Notes: a model not told the origin generated them from the letters alone. Shown: positions 1 to 8,549, numbered from the stretch's first letter. The stretch: DNA of 64,000 bases from Kribbella italica (GCF_014205135.1 NZ_JACHMY010000001.1:5828001-5892000); one strand, 5' to 3'. Made by a program: numbers and translations.

Positions 1-700
1 GAACGAACAGCACGTCGATCAGGTCCTGCAGGCCGCGGATCAGGTGCGCGGTCGACGTCGTACCGGTGAAGGCCTCGGCGCCGTCGCGCCGGATCACCAG
101 GTCGATGGTCAGGTCCTTGGGGTCGGCGACCTCCCAGACCGGGCGGATGCCGGTGGCCAGCGCGCAGCCGCCGGCGAACACCTTGGCCTGCGGGATGTAG
201 AGCGGGTTCTCTCCTTCGATCGACCGCGAGCTCATGTCGTTGCAGACGGTGAACCCGACGATCTCGCCGTGCGCGTTGGCGACGATCGCCAGCTCGGGCT
301 CCGGTACGTCGTGGCCGGAGTCGACGCGGATGCCGATCTGCTCGCCGTCGGTGACGAGGCGCCAGGCCGGTGACTTGAGGAACAGCTCGGGACGCTCGGC
401 CGAGTAGACCCGGTCGTAGATGTCCTCGTCGCCGCTCTCCTCCATCCGGGCGCCGCGCGACCGCTCGTACGTGACGCCCGCGCACCAGACCTCGCCGCGG
501 CCGTCCAGCGGCGGCAGCAGCTTGACGCTGCCGACCTCGATCGCGTCCCCGGTCTTCGCGACCGCCGCGCGGAACTCCTCGGCGGTCAGCCGGAGCAGTT
601 CGGCCAGGTCGGTGACGCCGAGAACCGGTGCCACCGTGTCACCGGTTCGGACGCCGGCCTGCGGACGGCCGCCGGGAGACTGGAATCGGACCACGTGCAT
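1..700 (-). CDS. Fumarylacetoacetate hydrolase-family protein, probable 2-keto-3-deoxy sugar acid dehydratase (3' end cut by window)
   Basis: The ATG at 700 has AAAGGTGA just upstream and the frame stays open to base 1, giving 233 residues without the C-terminus. Visible family motifs are WCAGVTYERS (about residue 72), the acidic metal-binding EPELAIV (about 133) and EGENPLYIPQAKVF (about 163). The NPLY-PQAK stretch is typical of FAH-fold 2-keto-3-deoxy-pentonate dehydratases, as opposed to true fumarylacetoacetases. It starts 11 bases after the stop of the UxaA-family dehydratase, so the two are very probably co-transcribed. A two-step dehydration route is inferred: UxaA makes a 2-keto-3-deoxy acid and this enzyme dehydrates it towards alpha-ketoglutarate semialdehyde. 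The exact substrate cannot be read from the sequence. Confidence 0.85.
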   Translation of the reverse strand, partial: MHVVRFQSPGGRPQAGVRTGDTVAPVLGVTDLAELLRLTAEEFRAAVAKTGDAIEVGSVKLLPPLDGRGEVWCAGVTYERSRGARMEESGDEDIYDRVYSAERPELFLKSPAWRLVTDGEQIGIRVDSGHDVPEPELAIVANAHGEIVGFTVCNDMSSRSIEGENPLYIPQAKVFAGGCALATGIRPVWEVADPKDLTIDLVIRRDGAEAFTGTTSTAHLIRGLQDLIDVLFV

Positions 701-711
701 GGATTCACCTT

Positions 712-3432
712 TCACATCGACGTCCCGAGCAGACCGCGGGTGATCTGGAAACCTACGTTGCCTGAGGCAACCGCCTTAGGAACCTGCCGGCGGCCGGCGA
801 CCGCGGCGATCGCTTCCAGGCCGGTCCTCGCTTGGTCGGCCGCATCACCGGCCGCGACGGCGTCGAGGTCGTCGCCGTACTTCGCGACGGTCTCGGGATC
901 GCTGCTGAACTCGACGACCGGGACGAAGCGTTGCGCGGACAAGGTGCCGCCGGCAACGTGTGCCAGGATCTGCTGGACCCCGCCCGCGCCGAAGCCGGTC
1001 GCGGTCTCCATCCAGTCCGTTCCCGGCATGCGCATGACGTGCCAGCCCGGTACGGCGAACCGCTGGCCGTGGGCAACGGTCGACCCGACCTCATCCGCCG
1101 ACCCGAACGCCGCCGTCCTGAAGACGCCGTTCTCAAGTAGTCCACCCCGAGACGACAGCACCACCGATCCACCTGCGCCGACGATCTCTGACCCGATCAG
1201 CGCCAACGCCTCAGCTGTCTCGTCGCTCAACGGCCCCCGAGCCTCCAGCCCGACGGTCAGCGCACCGACATCCCCGTCGACCTCGACCGGCGCCGGCAGG
1301 TCGAAGCTCCCGAACCACTCCCGAACCCGCTCGCCGACTGCGTCGAGTCCACCGTCGGCCTGGATGCTCGCCCAGCCGAACCGCGAGGGATCAGCGCCGG
1401 CCTCGACGAGCTTGGAGCGGAAGTAGTCGTTGTGCGTCTTCTCGCAGCCGTGCTCGAGCAGGAGGGCCATGCGGGTGTTCGGGTGCAGGAGGTAACCGAG
1501 CATCGTCCGGGCGAACGTCTCCTCGGAAGCGCCGCCGGAGCTTCCGCACCCTTCGGTGTGCGGCAGGGCGACCATGCGGGTGACGGAGTCACCGGCCCAC
1601 CGCTCGAGCTCAGCCTGCGCGGCGAGCCGGAGCGAGATCATCCCCGAACACAAACTGGTGGGAAGGATGAGGCCTACTGCTTCGGGGAGTTGGCGACCGT
1701 CGACTGACAGAAGACTTACAGGAGTTGCCGGTCGATCGGTGGCGACTACTTGTAGAGGTTCACCGGGGAGGAGCGCGTCGCGGTCTTCTGCTGGGAGGTC
1801 TTCCAACCGGCGGGTCATGCGGCCGTCGGTGGTGATGGAGATGCCTTCGACCGGGCCGGACTGGCGCCAGTTGCGCCAGATGGAGACCTGGCTGTGGCCG
1901 GCGCGTTCGCCGGCGCTGGGTTCGCCGGACGCGACGCGGACGGTGAGGTCGAAGGTGGCCGTGGTGAGTTCGTCGATCGGCGTACCGGTGAGGTACGGGC
2001 CGGCGTCGACGTCCATCTCGGCTCGGAGGTGCTCGTACCGGGTGGTCGTGGTGACGAACTTGAGCGTCGGGACGAACGGGAAGTTGGTGATCGACCCGTT
2101 GCCGGTGGTGAAGAAGATCAGGTTGCAGCCGCTGGCGATCTGGCCCGCGACCGACTCCAGGTCGTTGCCGGGGCTGTTCATGAAGATGTACCCGGTGCCG
2201 GGCAGCGGTTCGGCGTAGTCGATGACGTGGTCGAGCCGGACCTCGCGCGGCAGTTTGCGGGCGGCGCCGATCGACTTGAGCACGATGTTGTAGAGCCCGC
2301 GGTACATGTTGCCGCCGGACGGGTTGCCCTCCGCGGTGTGCCCGTGCCAGCCGACCCGGTCCTTGAACGACTGCACGAGTTCCAGGAACCGCCGCGCGGT
2401 GCCCAGGTCGCGCACGTTCTTCAGCACGTAGTTCTCGGCGCCGATCAGCTCGTCGGTCTCCGCCAGTACGGCGGCGCCGCCGTGCCGGATCACCTCGGCG
2501 CCGACGTTGCCCGCGAGCGGGTTCGCCGAGATCCCGGAGAAGGCGTCGGACCCACCGCACTGCAGCGCGATCAGCAGGTCGGCCAGCGGGACCTCGACCC
2601 GCTGCTGCGCGTCGACCACCGGCAGCCACGGCTCGATCAACCGGCCCGCCGCCGTCAGGTCCGCCTCGAACCCACCGGTGCGCGTGAAGTACGCGTGCGG
2701 CACCTTCAGTGACGGGTACCCCTGCGCCTCCACGAACTCCCGGATCGCCTGCCCCGAGACCAGGTCCTCCTCGGTGTCCACGATCAGCACCGCGCCGACG
2801 TTCGGGTTCAGCGCGAAGCCGGCCAGCGTCGCCAGCAGGAAGTGCAGGTTGTTCGGCGTACCCTCCTCGCCGCCTTCGGTGTGCGCGACCGGTACGACGC
2901 CGTCGCCGGCCGCCGCGCCGTCGAAGCGCCGCGCCAGCTCGGTGACGAACCCGCTCGATCGCGAGCTGGTCGCCATCACGACGACGTGGTTCCGCGTCCC
3001 GGCCGGGCCCTGCGCGCGCGGGAAGCCGAGGAACGTGCCCGGCTGCTCGACCGACGTGACCTGGCGACCGAAGTGGAGGGCGTTCTCGTCCAGCTCGTAC
3101 GGGTCGAGCGGCTCGTTGCTCGCCGACGGCTCGTCCGGCAGACCCTCGACGCCGCCGCGGGCGCTGACGGCGGCCAGGCTGGGCGGCGTACAGACGTAGT
3201 CGCCGACCTCGAGATCACGCAGGGCGCGGGCGAACGGCGTCTGCCAGGACGTGATCGCCTCTCCCGCACGCACCGGCCGTACGACGATCCGGTGGCCTTC
3301 GAGCACGGTGTGCGGCAGCGTCACCGGCGTCCCGTCGAAGTCGATCACCGTCCCGGCCTCGAGCCGGCGGGAGCAGATCGCCGCGTTGTCCGCCGGTTCC
3401 GGCAGGACCCCGATCTCGTCGAACCTCAGCAT
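712..3432 (-). CDS. Double-length UxaA-family (altronate/galactarate dehydratase-like) hydro-lyase
   Basis: This 906-residue protein is nearly twice the usual ~500 residues of UxaA. Residues 1-95 resemble the SAF domain. Residues ~125-530 are a UxaA-like core with GTRNHVVV, HTEG (~184), LQCGGSD (~292) and GNDLESVAGQ. Residues ~575-705 repeat part of that core with a second HTEG, this time HTEGCGSSGG (~625), then LGYLLHPN and HGCEK. The GCG and GCE motifs of ordinary UxaA proteins therefore sit in the second copy, while CGGSD sits in the first. I chose ATG 3432 because GGGAGAGG lies 3-10 bases ahead of it; a TTG 12 bases upstream would translate that ribosome site. Predicted role: dehydration of an aldonate or aldarate in sugar-acid catabolism, paired with the downstream FAH enzyme and the divergent GntR regulator. 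Confidence 0.85.
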   Translation of the reverse strand: MLRFDEIGVLPEPADNAAICSRRLEAGTVIDFDGTPVTLPHTVLEGHRIVVRPVRAGEAITSWQTPFARALRDLEVGDYVCTPPSLAAVSARGGVEGLPDEPSASNEPLDPYELDENALHFGRQVTSVEQPGTFLGFPRAQGPAGTRNHVVVMATSSRSSGFVTELARRFDGAAAGDGVVPVAHTEGGEEGTPNNLHFLLATLAGFALNPNVGAVLIVDTEEDLVSGQAIREFVEAQGYPSLKVPHAYFTRTGGFEADLTAAGRLIEPWLPVVDAQQRVEVPLADLLIALQCGGSDAFSGISANPLAGNVGAEVIRHGGAAVLAETDELIGAENYVLKNVRDLGTARRFLELVQSFKDRVGWHGHTAEGNPSGGNMYRGLYNIVLKSIGAARKLPREVRLDHVIDYAEPLPGTGYIFMNSPGNDLESVAGQIASGCNLIFFTTGNGSITNFPFVPTLKFVTTTTRYEHLRAEMDVDAGPYLTGTPIDELTTATFDLTVRVASGEPSAGERAGHSQVSIWRNWRQSGPVEGISITTDGRMTRRLEDLPAEDRDALLPGEPLQVVATDRPATPVSLLSVDGRQLPEAVGLILPTSLCSGMISLRLAAQAELERWAGDSVTRMVALPHTEGCGSSGGASEETFARTMLGYLLHPNTRMALLLEHGCEKTHNDYFRSKLVEAGADPSRFGWASIQADGGLDAVGERVREWFGSFDLPAPVEVDGDVGALTVGLEARGPLSDETAEALALIGSEIVGAGGSVVLSSRGGLLENGVFRTAAFGSADEVGSTVAHGQRFAVPGWHVMRMPGTDWMETATGFGAGGVQQILAHVAGGTLSAQRFVPVVEFSSDPETVAKYGDDLDAVAAGDAADQARTGLEAIAAVAGRRQVPKAVASGNVGFQITRGLLGTSM

Positions 3433-3472
3433 CGCCTCTCCCAAACCCGGGTGCTAGCAGCCGGACAGCAAA

Positions 3473-3491
3473 TCGTGCATGATGCATGATT
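3473..3491. promoter_or_regulatory. Putative GntR operator between uxaA-like and gntR genes
   Basis: The 124-base divergent spacer holds a perfect dyad, TGCAT-G-ATGCA (3476-3486), followed by a third half-site, CATGAT. Its place between a catabolic gene and its divergent FCD-type GntR gene is where such regulators usually bind. Binding is inferred from position and symmetry only. Confidence 0.5.
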
Positions 3492-3556
3492 ACGACCGTA
3501 ACCCTGCCTAATCGAAGACGCTGGGTCAAGGGCGGGACCACCCCGTGGAGAGGCCG

Positions 3557-4243
3557 ATGACGGACATCCTGGAGCCGCACGACCGGCGGCTGCTGCGCCG
3601 GCAGATGCTGGCGGACGACGTCTACGAGGCGATCAAGACGATGCTGATGGACCACACCATCCGGCCCGGCGGTCGGATCTCGATCGACGGGCTCGCGCGG
3701 GAGTTCCAGGTCTCGTCGACGCCGGTCCGCGAGGCGCTGGCCCGGCTGGAGTCGGAAGGGCTCGCCGACAAGGAGCCGCTCAAGGGGTACCGGGCGACGC
3801 CGCTGCTGACGCTCGAGGAGTTCGAGGACCTGTACTCGTTCCGGCGGCTGCTCGAGCCGTGGGCCGCGCGACGTGCCGCCGAGCTGATCGACGACACCGG
3901 CCGCGAACGCCTGACCGCCGAGCTCTCCACCGCCGTCGAGCCGACCTCGGTGGACTACGCCGGGTACAAGTCACTCACCGCGCACGACAACCGGTTCCAC
4001 ACCCTGATCGCCGAGCTGTCCGGGAGCGACCAAGTGCGTCTCGCCTTCGAGCGGACGCACTGCCACCTGCACATCTTCCGGCTGCACTACGACCGCGACA
4101 CCGGGCCCGAGGTCCTCGTCGAGCACCACCACCTGGTCGAGGCCATCTGCTCCGGCGATCCCGCTGCCGCCGAGGCGTCGATGACGCAGCACCTGATCAA
4201 CTCGATGTCGATCCGGCTGCGCGGGATCTACGACCAGTCGTAA
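3557..4243 (+). CDS. GntR-family transcriptional regulator, FCD subfamily
   Basis: A 228-residue regulator. The N-terminal winged helix (about residues 12-80) contains ISIDGLAREFQVSSTPVREA, the GntR recognition helix. The C-terminal all-helical FCD ligand domain (about 88-220) has the FRRLLEPWAARRAA entry and histidines around the HCHLHIFRLH segment that could hold a metal. I start at ATG 3557 because GGAGAGG precedes it by a few bases; a GTG 12 bases upstream would include that site. It is divergent from the dehydratase operon and probably represses it until a sugar acid or keto-deoxy intermediate binds. Confidence 0.88.
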   Translation: MTDILEPHDRRLLRRQMLADDVYEAIKTMLMDHTIRPGGRISIDGLAREFQVSSTPVREALARLESEGLADKEPLKGYRATPLLTLEEFEDLYSFRRLLEPWAARRAAELIDDTGRERLTAELSTAVEPTSVDYAGYKSLTAHDNRFHTLIAELSGSDQVRLAFERTHCHLHIFRLHYDRDTGPEVLVEHHHLVEAICSGDPAAAEASMTQHLINSMSIRLRGIYDQS

Positions 4244-4335
4244 AAAGTCTCACCGGACACCTATCCGGTCAGCGACCGGCCCCGAAGTCGTCGTGTCAGG
4301 GAACACCGGACGACGTTCTGGGGACGTGAGACGCC

Positions 4336-5256
4336 ATGACCGCACCGAGCCGCCGCTTGCCGCGGTCCGTGCTCTGGGCGCTCGGCCTCTTCGCCGGTAC
4401 GACGGCCGCCGTGATTCTGTCGGCCTCCTCGGCCTCGGCCGCTCCCGAACCGACCGAGGACCACCTGCTCCCCGCGACGATCGGCGCGGTGACCGACACG
4501 GTTGCCCCGATCCGCAAGCAGGTCGTCCGCCCGGTCGTGAAACCGGTCACCGACGAGGTTCTCCGCCCGACGGTCAAGCCGGTCACCGACAAGGTGCTGC
4601 GCCCCACGCTGAAGCCAGTTGTCGACCAGGTCGTGCGCCCCGCACTCAAGCCGGTCGTCGACCAAGTACTGCGCCCGGCGCTCAAGCCCGTCGTCGACCA
4701 AGTACTGCGCCCCACGCTCAAGCCGGTCGTCGATCACGTACTGCGCCCCACGCTCAAGCCCGTCGTCGACACGGCTCTCCGTCCCGCGCTCAAGCCGGCG
4801 ACCGAGCGGGTCGAGCGCCCGGCCACCGACCGCTTGGTCCCGCCGCCAGTGAGCAAGCAGTCCTTCAAGTCGTCGCCGGCCAAGGGCGAGCTGACCACAC
4901 AACATCTCTCCACCAAGGCCACCGCACCGGCTCCGAGCGACTCAGTCACCCGCCCTACCCTGACCAAGTCGTCCCTGCCCGACGAGATCCAGTTCGCCAG
5001 CGGTGGCAGTGCACCGGCCTACGCCTCCATCCCGCAGCCGGCTGACCCCTCACCCGCGCCGCACTGGCCCTCCCCCGCCGCGCCCTCGGCGCCGGCTCAG
5101 GTGCTGTCCGGCGGATCCGGCTCGACGATCGCCAAGAAGTACGCCGTACTGGGCGGCATCGCACCCCAGCAGTTCGCCGTCACCGCCACGGTGACCGCCG
5201 ACGACGACCTGACCGGTCCCGCTCCGGGCGGCCGCCCGGGGACCACGCCCGACTGA
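4336..5256 (+). CDS. Secreted protein with tandem 12-residue R-P-x-x-K-P-V repeats
   Basis: Not a family I recognise. Residues 1-36 form a signal peptide (RRLPR, then a hydrophobic stretch, then ASSASAA). Residues 63-158 are eight 12-residue units of the form V-L-R-P-[TA]-L-K-P-V-V-D-Q, followed by a degenerate ninth. The prolines at fixed spacing alternate with basic and acidic positions, so the region could be an extended or weakly amphipathic rod. The remaining ~150 residues are Ser/Pro/Ala-rich and end in a short hydrophobic segment (KYAVLGGIAPQQFAVTATV) and an acidic Gly/Pro tail. No LPXTG-type anchor or catalytic motif is visible. The next gene also encodes a repeat-built secreted protein and starts 101 bases on, suggesting a shared surface or matrix role. 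Confidence 0.75.
   Translation: MTAPSRRLPRSVLWALGLFAGTTAAVILSASSASAAPEPTEDHLLPATIGAVTDTVAPIRKQVVRPVVKPVTDEVLRPTVKPVTDKVLRPTLKPVVDQVVRPALKPVVDQVLRPALKPVVDQVLRPTLKPVVDHVLRPTLKPVVDTALRPALKPATERVERPATDRLVPPPVSKQSFKSSPAKGELTTQHLSTKATAPAPSDSVTRPTLTKSSLPDEIQFASGGSAPAYASIPQPADPSPAPHWPSPAAPSAPAQVLSGGSGSTIAKKYAVLGGIAPQQFAVTATVTADDDLTGPAPGGRPGTTPD
4522..4809 (+). repeat. Eight tandem 36-bp coding repeats
   Basis: Eight in-frame 36-bp units encode the 12-residue repeat of the secreted protein. The middle units (about 4594-4773) are the most alike, including near-identical GTCGTCGACCAAGTACTGCG stretches, so recent unit duplication or conversion is likely. Confidence 0.85.
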
Positions 5257-5357
5257 CCTTCCCGTTCGAACTCGCACCCGGCCCCACCTCGGCCGGACCC
5301 GCACGAGCGACGGCCTCGCCGTCGTACCTCGAACGAACTACGGAAGGTTTCCTCCTC

Positions 5358-6803
5358 ATGAACGTGTGGATCAAGCGATCCCTCAGCACCGCCGCGGTCG
5401 CGGGCGGTCTCTTCATCGCCGGTGCCGCCGTGGCCCAGGCCTCCACCGAGACCGGCCAGGCCGACAGCTCCGGCTCGGCCGCCCTGTCCAGCCCGCTCGA
5501 GATCGGTTCGATCGGCCTCGGCCTGCAGAGCGAGTCGTCGAGAAAGCACAGCTCGACCGTCACCACGACCGGCAAGCACGGTACGGCGACGACGACCAAG
5601 GAGTCGGCGAGCGGCCGCAAGGACTCGCTCGGCGTGAGCACCGGCAAGATCTCGGTCGACCCGAGCGCAACGCTGAAGAGCGTCACCAAGTCGTCCGGCC
5701 ACAAGTCCGACGACAAGGTCAAGGGTTCGGCCAAGCAGCACACCAGCGGTTCGATCAAGGCGCCGATCTCGATCGGCGGCGCGAAGGTGACGACGGAGCA
5801 CGAGGACTGGTCGGCCACCTCGAAGAAGACCGTGGTCAAGACCAAGAAGGGCACGAGCACCTCGGAGCAGTCCAAGGAGCACGCCTCGAAGACCGGTACG
5901 TCGGTCGGCGTCGGCGAGCTGAAGGTCGCCCCGCAGGGCTCGTTCGACAGCCACAAGTCGATCGCCGGCTGGTTCGGCAAGGACGGCGCGGGCGTCGTCG
6001 GCTCGAAGTCCGGCAGCACGGTGAAGGGCTCGTCGCCGATCTCGTTCGGTGGGCTGACCGCGACGACCTCGCACCAGGAGGCCTCCACCGCACACCGCGC
6101 GGAGACCCTCACCACCAAGCGTGGGACCTGGACCGAGGAGCACTCGTCCGAGCAGATCTCCAGCACGGACGCCGGCCTGGCCGTCGGTCGTTTCACGGCC
6201 GACCCGAAAGCGGTCCTGACCGACCGTCGCGGCGGCTTCTTCGCGACCGACGGTGACGACGAGTTCGTCGCCGGCAGCTCGAGCGAAACCTCCGGCAAGC
6301 TCGCGGCGCCGTTCCACTTCGACGGCGTGAGCGGCTTCGTCTCGCAGGCGCAGGCCTCGAAGACCTCGGACAGCAAGGCGTTCGAGAACGAGCACGGCAG
6401 CGTCAGCAAGACCGTGACCAAGGAGTCGGCCTCGCACCAGGCGATCGCCGGGAAGTCCGGCGCGATCACGGGCAACCCGTCGCTCGGTCTGACCGACCGT
6501 CGCAGCGACCTGTTCGCGACCGACGGTGACTCGGTGGTCTCGCACTCCGACCGCAAGACCGTCGGGCACGCGGCGTTCCCGTACTCGTACGAGGGCTTCG
6601 CGCTGGCCGGCGACTTCGGCCAGGCGACCGCGAAGACGGTGACCGAAGAGGTTGCCGACCACCACGGCACCACCACCCGCACGGAGTCCGACGAGCAGGC
6701 CGAGCGCGTTCAGCCGGCGTACGTCTTCGACGGCTTCCGCGGCAACCCGAACGGCGACTTCGACCTCGCTGAGCTGACCAGCCTGAAGCACCTGAACAGC
6801 TGA
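5358..6803 (+). CDS. Secreted protein of five ~90-residue tandem repeats
   Basis: This 481-residue protein has a clear signal peptide (residues 1-28, WIKRSLS, hydrophobic core, AVAQAS). The mature chain divides into five repeats starting at P46 (PLEIG), P136 (PISIGG), P227 (PISFGG), P318 (PFHFDG) and P408 (PYSYEG), a period of 90-91 residues; the last is cut to 74. Each has a short beta-like opener, a Ser/Thr-rich middle with alternating charges, and an h-x-h-x-x-x-P turn. Repeats 3 and 4 share LTDRR-x-x-x-FATDGD near their ends. The first repeats are Lys-rich and the last ones acidic, so charge shifts along the protein. Function is unknown; a surface or matrix role next to the other repeat protein is a guess. 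Confidence 0.8.
   Translation: MNVWIKRSLSTAAVAGGLFIAGAAVAQASTETGQADSSGSAALSSPLEIGSIGLGLQSESSRKHSSTVTTTGKHGTATTTKESASGRKDSLGVSTGKISVDPSATLKSVTKSSGHKSDDKVKGSAKQHTSGSIKAPISIGGAKVTTEHEDWSATSKKTVVKTKKGTSTSEQSKEHASKTGTSVGVGELKVAPQGSFDSHKSIAGWFGKDGAGVVGSKSGSTVKGSSPISFGGLTATTSHQEASTAHRAETLTTKRGTWTEEHSSEQISSTDAGLAVGRFTADPKAVLTDRRGGFFATDGDDEFVAGSSSETSGKLAAPFHFDGVSGFVSQAQASKTSDSKAFENEHGSVSKTVTKESASHQAIAGKSGAITGNPSLGLTDRRSDLFATDGDSVVSHSDRKTVGHAAFPYSYEGFALAGDFGQATAKTVTEEVADHHGTTTRTESDEQAERVQPAYVFDGFRGNPNGDFDLAELTSLKHLNS
5493..6800 (+). repeat. Five diverged ~270-bp coding repeats
   Basis: The repeats start at 5493, 5763, 6036, 6309 and 6579 and are recognised by the aligned protein motif P-h-x-h-G and the later LTDRR...FATDGD block. 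They have diverged at the DNA level, indicating an old duplication kept under protein-level constraint. Confidence 0.75.
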
Positions 6804-6815
6804 TCCGCTGACGAG

Positions 6816-6847
6816 GGGCCGGGCCGGAGACAACTCCGACCCGGCCC
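6816..6847 (+). terminator. Strong stem-loop after the five-repeat secreted protein
   Basis: GGGCCGGG-c-CGGAG, loop ACAA, CTCCG-a-CCCGGCCC form a 13-pair stem with one mismatch, 13 bases after the stop codon. There is no T-run, as is common in actinobacteria. It could also serve the convergent gene ending at 6928. Confidence 0.8.
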
Positions 6848-6927
6848 TCGCGCTGTGCGCGGGTGCCCCTCGGCGCAGCCGAGTGGGCTCGGGGGCGGCC
6901 CGCTCCCCTCCTCCCACTCCTTCAGTT

Positions 6928-8535
6928 CTACCGCGGCGTGATCACCAGGGCATCACCGACCGGGCGCTCGCCGGTGGCGTCCGACGGCGTGTTCAGCACC
7001 TTGCCGTTGGCAACCATGGTGGTGGATCCCCCACCGTCCAAGTTGATCGCCTCCCGCAGGCCGAACGACTTCGCGACCGCGGCCGCCTCGCCGATGCCCA
7101 GTCCCAGGCTGCCGACGCCGCGGCCATCGGCGGTGATCAGGACGGTCCGGCCCTGGCCGTCGACGCCGGCGATCGTGCGCGGGTTCCGCTTGTGGGCCCA
7201 GCCGTAGTAGAAGTTCGGGTTGTCCGCCGGCGCCATCCCGTCCGCCTTCGGGGTGGCGTTGATCCGGCCGTCGCGGACGAGTTCGGGGCCGCCGTTCACG
7301 ATCGTCGTCCGCCGGTCCAGCCGCACAGTGTGGCCTCGGGCATCGATCAGCGAGGCCTTGATCTCCAGGCGCTTGCCGACCTTCGCCGCCGCGAGCAGTC
7401 CCGCGACCTGCTGACCGGTCGCCTGCACCGTCCGCCCGCCCTCCGGGATCGCGCCGCCACGCGTCGTCGGACGGATCGCCGTCACGACTCCGCGCCGGTC
7501 GACGATCGCCTCGGCGCCCGGTCCGCTCGGCGTCGCCACGCCGTACGCCGCGTCGTACGCGATCAGCTCGTCGGCATCCGTACAGGTGACGTCGTGCAGC
7601 GGCTTGGCGGTCGGAAGGTCGTCGGTCGTACCACCACAGTTGCGGATCAGCCCAGGGACCCGGTTGAGACCGTCGAGCGGCAGCGGTCGACCGTGCCCAC
7701 GGACCTCACCGCGCCAGCGGAAGCGCTCGACCGACGTCCCCCGGGCGCCGATCACCAGCGCGGGTCTGCCTGCCGTCGGCTCGCTCACCAGGCGTCCGTC
7801 GTACACGGCAACTCCGGCAGGATCACCCGGCGCACCGGCCTTGGGGTCGAGCACGAAGAACCCGGCGTTCACCGCGGCCGTCGCGCCGGTCAGGGTCGCC
7901 AGCGTGCTGGTCGTCTCGCGCGCCTCCAGATCCAGCCCGTACGACGCATCGAGCCTGCCGCGGAACTTCTTCGGATCGATCGTCAGCACCTGAACCTGCC
8001 ACGGCCCGGTCGACCCACTGACGTCGTCGGGCTCACCGTCCCAGCCGGTGTAGATGCTCGACCCACTCAGCCCAGCAGCAATCACCTTCGTCCGTACGAC
8101 GTCCGCCTCGGCCTTCGTCGCGAACGCCCCGAGCCGCACCCGCCACCCGAGGCTCCCACCGCCGGCATCAGCCAACCGCGGCGTCGGCACGTCCTCGACC
8201 CGCGCCTCGAGCCCCGCAGCCTTGAGCTTCGCCGCGGCAGCATCCGCCCCAGCCTTGTCCGACAACGCGGTCGCCGGTGCGTCGGGATCCGGCGAACTCG
8301 ACGGGATGGCCACCTCGACGGTCCACGTCGAGCCGGGCCCGACCTGCCCGCGGGTGATCTTCGTCAGCGTGACACCAGGCTGCAGGGTGCTGATCACCCG
8401 CGACTCGGACAGGTCAGCAGGTCCCAGCGGCAGCCGATCAGGCCGTAGTGGACTCGCGACAGCTCCCAGGCCGCCAACGGCCAGAGACAACGCGAGGAGG
8501 GCAGAGCCGGACAGGGCGGTACGGCGAAGGGTCAT
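6928..8535 (-). CDS. Secreted phosphodiester glycosidase-family protein with SPOR-like region
   Basis: 535 residues. MTLRRTAL plus a hydrophobic core and AVAS look like a signal peptide, which favours the ATG at 8535 over the TTG at 8553. Residues ~90-165 (KAGADAAAAKLKAAGLEARVE...LGAFATKAEADVVRTKV) look like a pair of SPOR-type repeats. The rest matches the NAGPA/phosphodiester glycosidase fold: AAVNAGFFVLD, AIVDRRGVV, TIVNGGPELVR, PRTIAGVDGQGRTVLITADGRG and NLDGGGSTTMV. The family uncovers phosphodiester-linked sugars. SPOR regions bind denuded peptidoglycan, so a cell-wall substrate is plausible but inferred. The neighbour on the right is separated by a terminator, so it is probably monocistronic. 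Confidence 0.85.
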   Translation of the reverse strand: MTLRRTALSGSALLALSLAVGGLGAVASPLRPDRLPLGPADLSESRVISTLQPGVTLTKITRGQVGPGSTWTVEVAIPSSSPDPDAPATALSDKAGADAAAAKLKAAGLEARVEDVPTPRLADAGGGSLGWRVRLGAFATKAEADVVRTKVIAAGLSGSSIYTGWDGEPDDVSGSTGPWQVQVLTIDPKKFRGRLDASYGLDLEARETTSTLATLTGATAAVNAGFFVLDPKAGAPGDPAGVAVYDGRLVSEPTAGRPALVIGARGTSVERFRWRGEVRGHGRPLPLDGLNRVPGLIRNCGGTTDDLPTAKPLHDVTCTDADELIAYDAAYGVATPSGPGAEAIVDRRGVVTAIRPTTRGGAIPEGGRTVQATGQQVAGLLAAAKVGKRLEIKASLIDARGHTVRLDRRTTIVNGGPELVRDGRINATPKADGMAPADNPNFYYGWAHKRNPRTIAGVDGQGRTVLITADGRGVGSLGLGIGEAAAVAKSFGLREAINLDGGGSTTMVANGKVLNTPSDATGERPVGDALVITPR

Positions 8536-8549
8536 ACGTAATTCGTATG
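8533..8549. promoter_or_regulatory. Inverted repeat over the start codon of the glycosidase gene
   Basis: CATACG-taatt-CGTATG is a perfect 6-base-arm dyad whose left arm includes the start codon (8533-8535). No ribosome site is evident upstream, so it may be an operator over a very short leader, or an mRNA hairpin hiding the start. Confidence 0.4.

Noticed and set aside
4522..4809. Possible CRISPR array (36-bp periodic repeats)
   Set aside because: Repeats are contiguous, in frame and without spacers; they encode a protein repeat. The same holds for the 24-bp repeats at 25955-26074.
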